Source of the DNA: Anaerolineae bacterium
GTDB lineage: Bacteria; Chloroflexota; Anaerolineae; JAFGEY01
Length of the DNA: 14,786 bases
Assembly (NCBI GenBank): GCA_016929205.1
Contig: JAFGJF010000017.1
Span: forward strand, 1 to 14,786
Direction: 5' to 3'
Shown: in pieces, positions 14,173-14,786 of the stretch
Numbering within the stretch: position 1 is the stretch's first letter
Layout of the letters: the number at the start of each line of letters is the position of its first letter
Translations under genes and position numbers: made by a program
Notes under the pieces: model-generated
What the model was told of the DNA's origin: nothing
Databases searched by the model: none
What the model saw: only the letters and a program-made list of their open reading frames with translations

Positions 14173-14786
14173 TGTTGAGCACGCCCGAAGGCAAAGCATG
14201 GGGAATCCTGCTGACTGCCTTTATGATTTTTTGCATATTGGCGATAACCATACCCCTTGCCGTTCGCTGGCACCTGATCAATGCTACCCTCACGCCGAAA
14301 ATAACGCTAAAGCCGATCGAGGCCGCGGTGCGCATTCGCGAGTCTGAAAACAACGAGTTTTTGGCCGTGACGCAAGATCGTGACGATCTTGTCGAGGGAA
14401 CAGTCATTGCCACAGATGAATACTCGCGGGGTTTTGTCCGGCTGTTCGAGAACAGCACGTTGACGCTCTATAATGACACCGAACTCGTGCTGAGACGCGC
14501 GAGAATGCCCCGCTACAGATCGAGTCCGCGCCCCAACGAGATCAGGATCCAGATCCGCAAAGGACGCGTGGCGATTGGTGCGGCAGCTCCGGCGCCGCCC
14601 GACGAACGCGCACTGCAATTGATCGTTCAAACGCCCCATGCCAGCGTGACCCTGGAGGAAGGCAGTTATTCGGTTCTGGTCGACCCGGCAGAAACCCAGG
14701 TAACTGTGCTCCTTGGCAAAGCCACCATCGATACAGGTGATGAAACTCAAACCTGGCGAAACGGCCGTTGCCGTGTCGCAGATGGC
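14172..14786 (+). CDS. FecR-like domain membrane protein, partial (right edge)
   Basis: An open frame without stop runs from GTG at 14172 to the edge, 205 residues visible. It begins with a short N-terminus, one membrane helix at about residues 10-32 (GILLTAFMIFCILAITIPLAV), then an outside part resembling the FecR domain: ITLKPIEAAVRI near 44-55, LVEGTVIATDEYSRGFVRLF near 73-92, STLTLYNDTELVLRR (95-109), IRKGRVAIG (128-136), and VQTPHASVTLEEGSYSVLV (152-170) followed by QVTVLLGKATI. The FecR domain is a beta-rich module known from the sigma-regulator FecR and from many envelope proteins that are not regulators. With the helix near the N-terminus and the domain outside, it is a single-pass protein. 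The start is GTG at 14172, overlapping the acylphosphatase stop by one base, with GAGGT 9 bases upstream; TTG at 14175 is an alternative. Part of the gene lies beyond the edge, so further domains cannot be judged. Confidence 0.7.
   Translation, partial: MLSTPEGKAWGILLTAFMIFCILAITIPLAVRWHLINATLTPKITLKPIEAAVRIRESENNEFLAVTQDRDDLVEGTVIATDEYSRGFVRLFENSTLTLYNDTELVLRRARMPRYRSSPRPNEIRIQIRKGRVAIGAAAPAPPDERALQLIVQTPHASVTLEEGSYSVLVDPAETQVTVLLGKATIDTGDETQTWRNGRCRVADG

Overview
The window is a stretch of bacterial chromosome of about 55-60% GC. It carries roughly 14 intact genes and two genes cut by the window edges. Gene order, the mixture of families (archaeal-type phosphoglycerate mutase, DUF4416 protein, ArgJ, META-domain lipoprotein, AP-superfamily phosphodiesterase beside a polytopic glycosyltransferase) and the frequent TTG starts suggest a free-living Chloroflexota bacterium, perhaps Anaerolineae. 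That assignment is an inference from family resemblance; there is no rRNA or marker-gene evidence. I see no rRNA, tRNA, CRISPR array, transposase or phage gene.

Layout. (1) 1-347: C-terminal part of an ApgM-type phosphoglycerate mutase, followed by a long perfect hairpin. (2) 503-1953, minus strand: a two-gene unit in which a CmoM/SmtA-like SAM methyltransferase is followed after 5 bp by an AlkA-type DNA glycosylase. (3) 2238-3035: a lipoprotein with two META domains, ending in a good intrinsic terminator. (4) 3102-3680, minus: a GNAT acetyltransferase with its own promoter. (5) 3915-7854: a promoter, a terminator-like leader hairpin, then an AP-superfamily phosphodiesterase (TTG start), a membrane glycosyltransferase that overlaps it by 4 bp, and a small unknown protein. 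(6) 7871-10565: a promoter, a 128-bp palindromic REP/BIME-like element lying at the predicted transcription start, then radC, a DUF4416 gene and argJ, tightly packed. (7) 10582-12541: a second repeat-like hairpin, a HEAT-repeat protein and an AEC-family transporter. (8) 12574-13797: a DegT/StrS-type PLP aminotransferase. (9) 13835 to the end: a strong extended -10 promoter, an acylphosphatase and a FecR-like membrane protein that runs off the right edge.

How the genes fit together. Most are housekeeping or accessory genes in short operons: central metabolism (ApgM), base-excision repair and RNA/small-molecule methylation (AlkA plus methyltransferase), arginine biosynthesis (ArgJ) and envelope functions (META lipoprotein, AP phosphodiesterase plus glycosyltransferase, FecR-like protein). 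I do not see a clear undescribed defence or mobile system. The points most worth a second look are the GTAG-headed inverted-repeat element at the radC transcription start, the attenuator-like leader of the phosphodiesterase/glycosyltransferase operon, the unknown third gene of that operon, and the FecR-like protein encoded directly after acylphosphatase.
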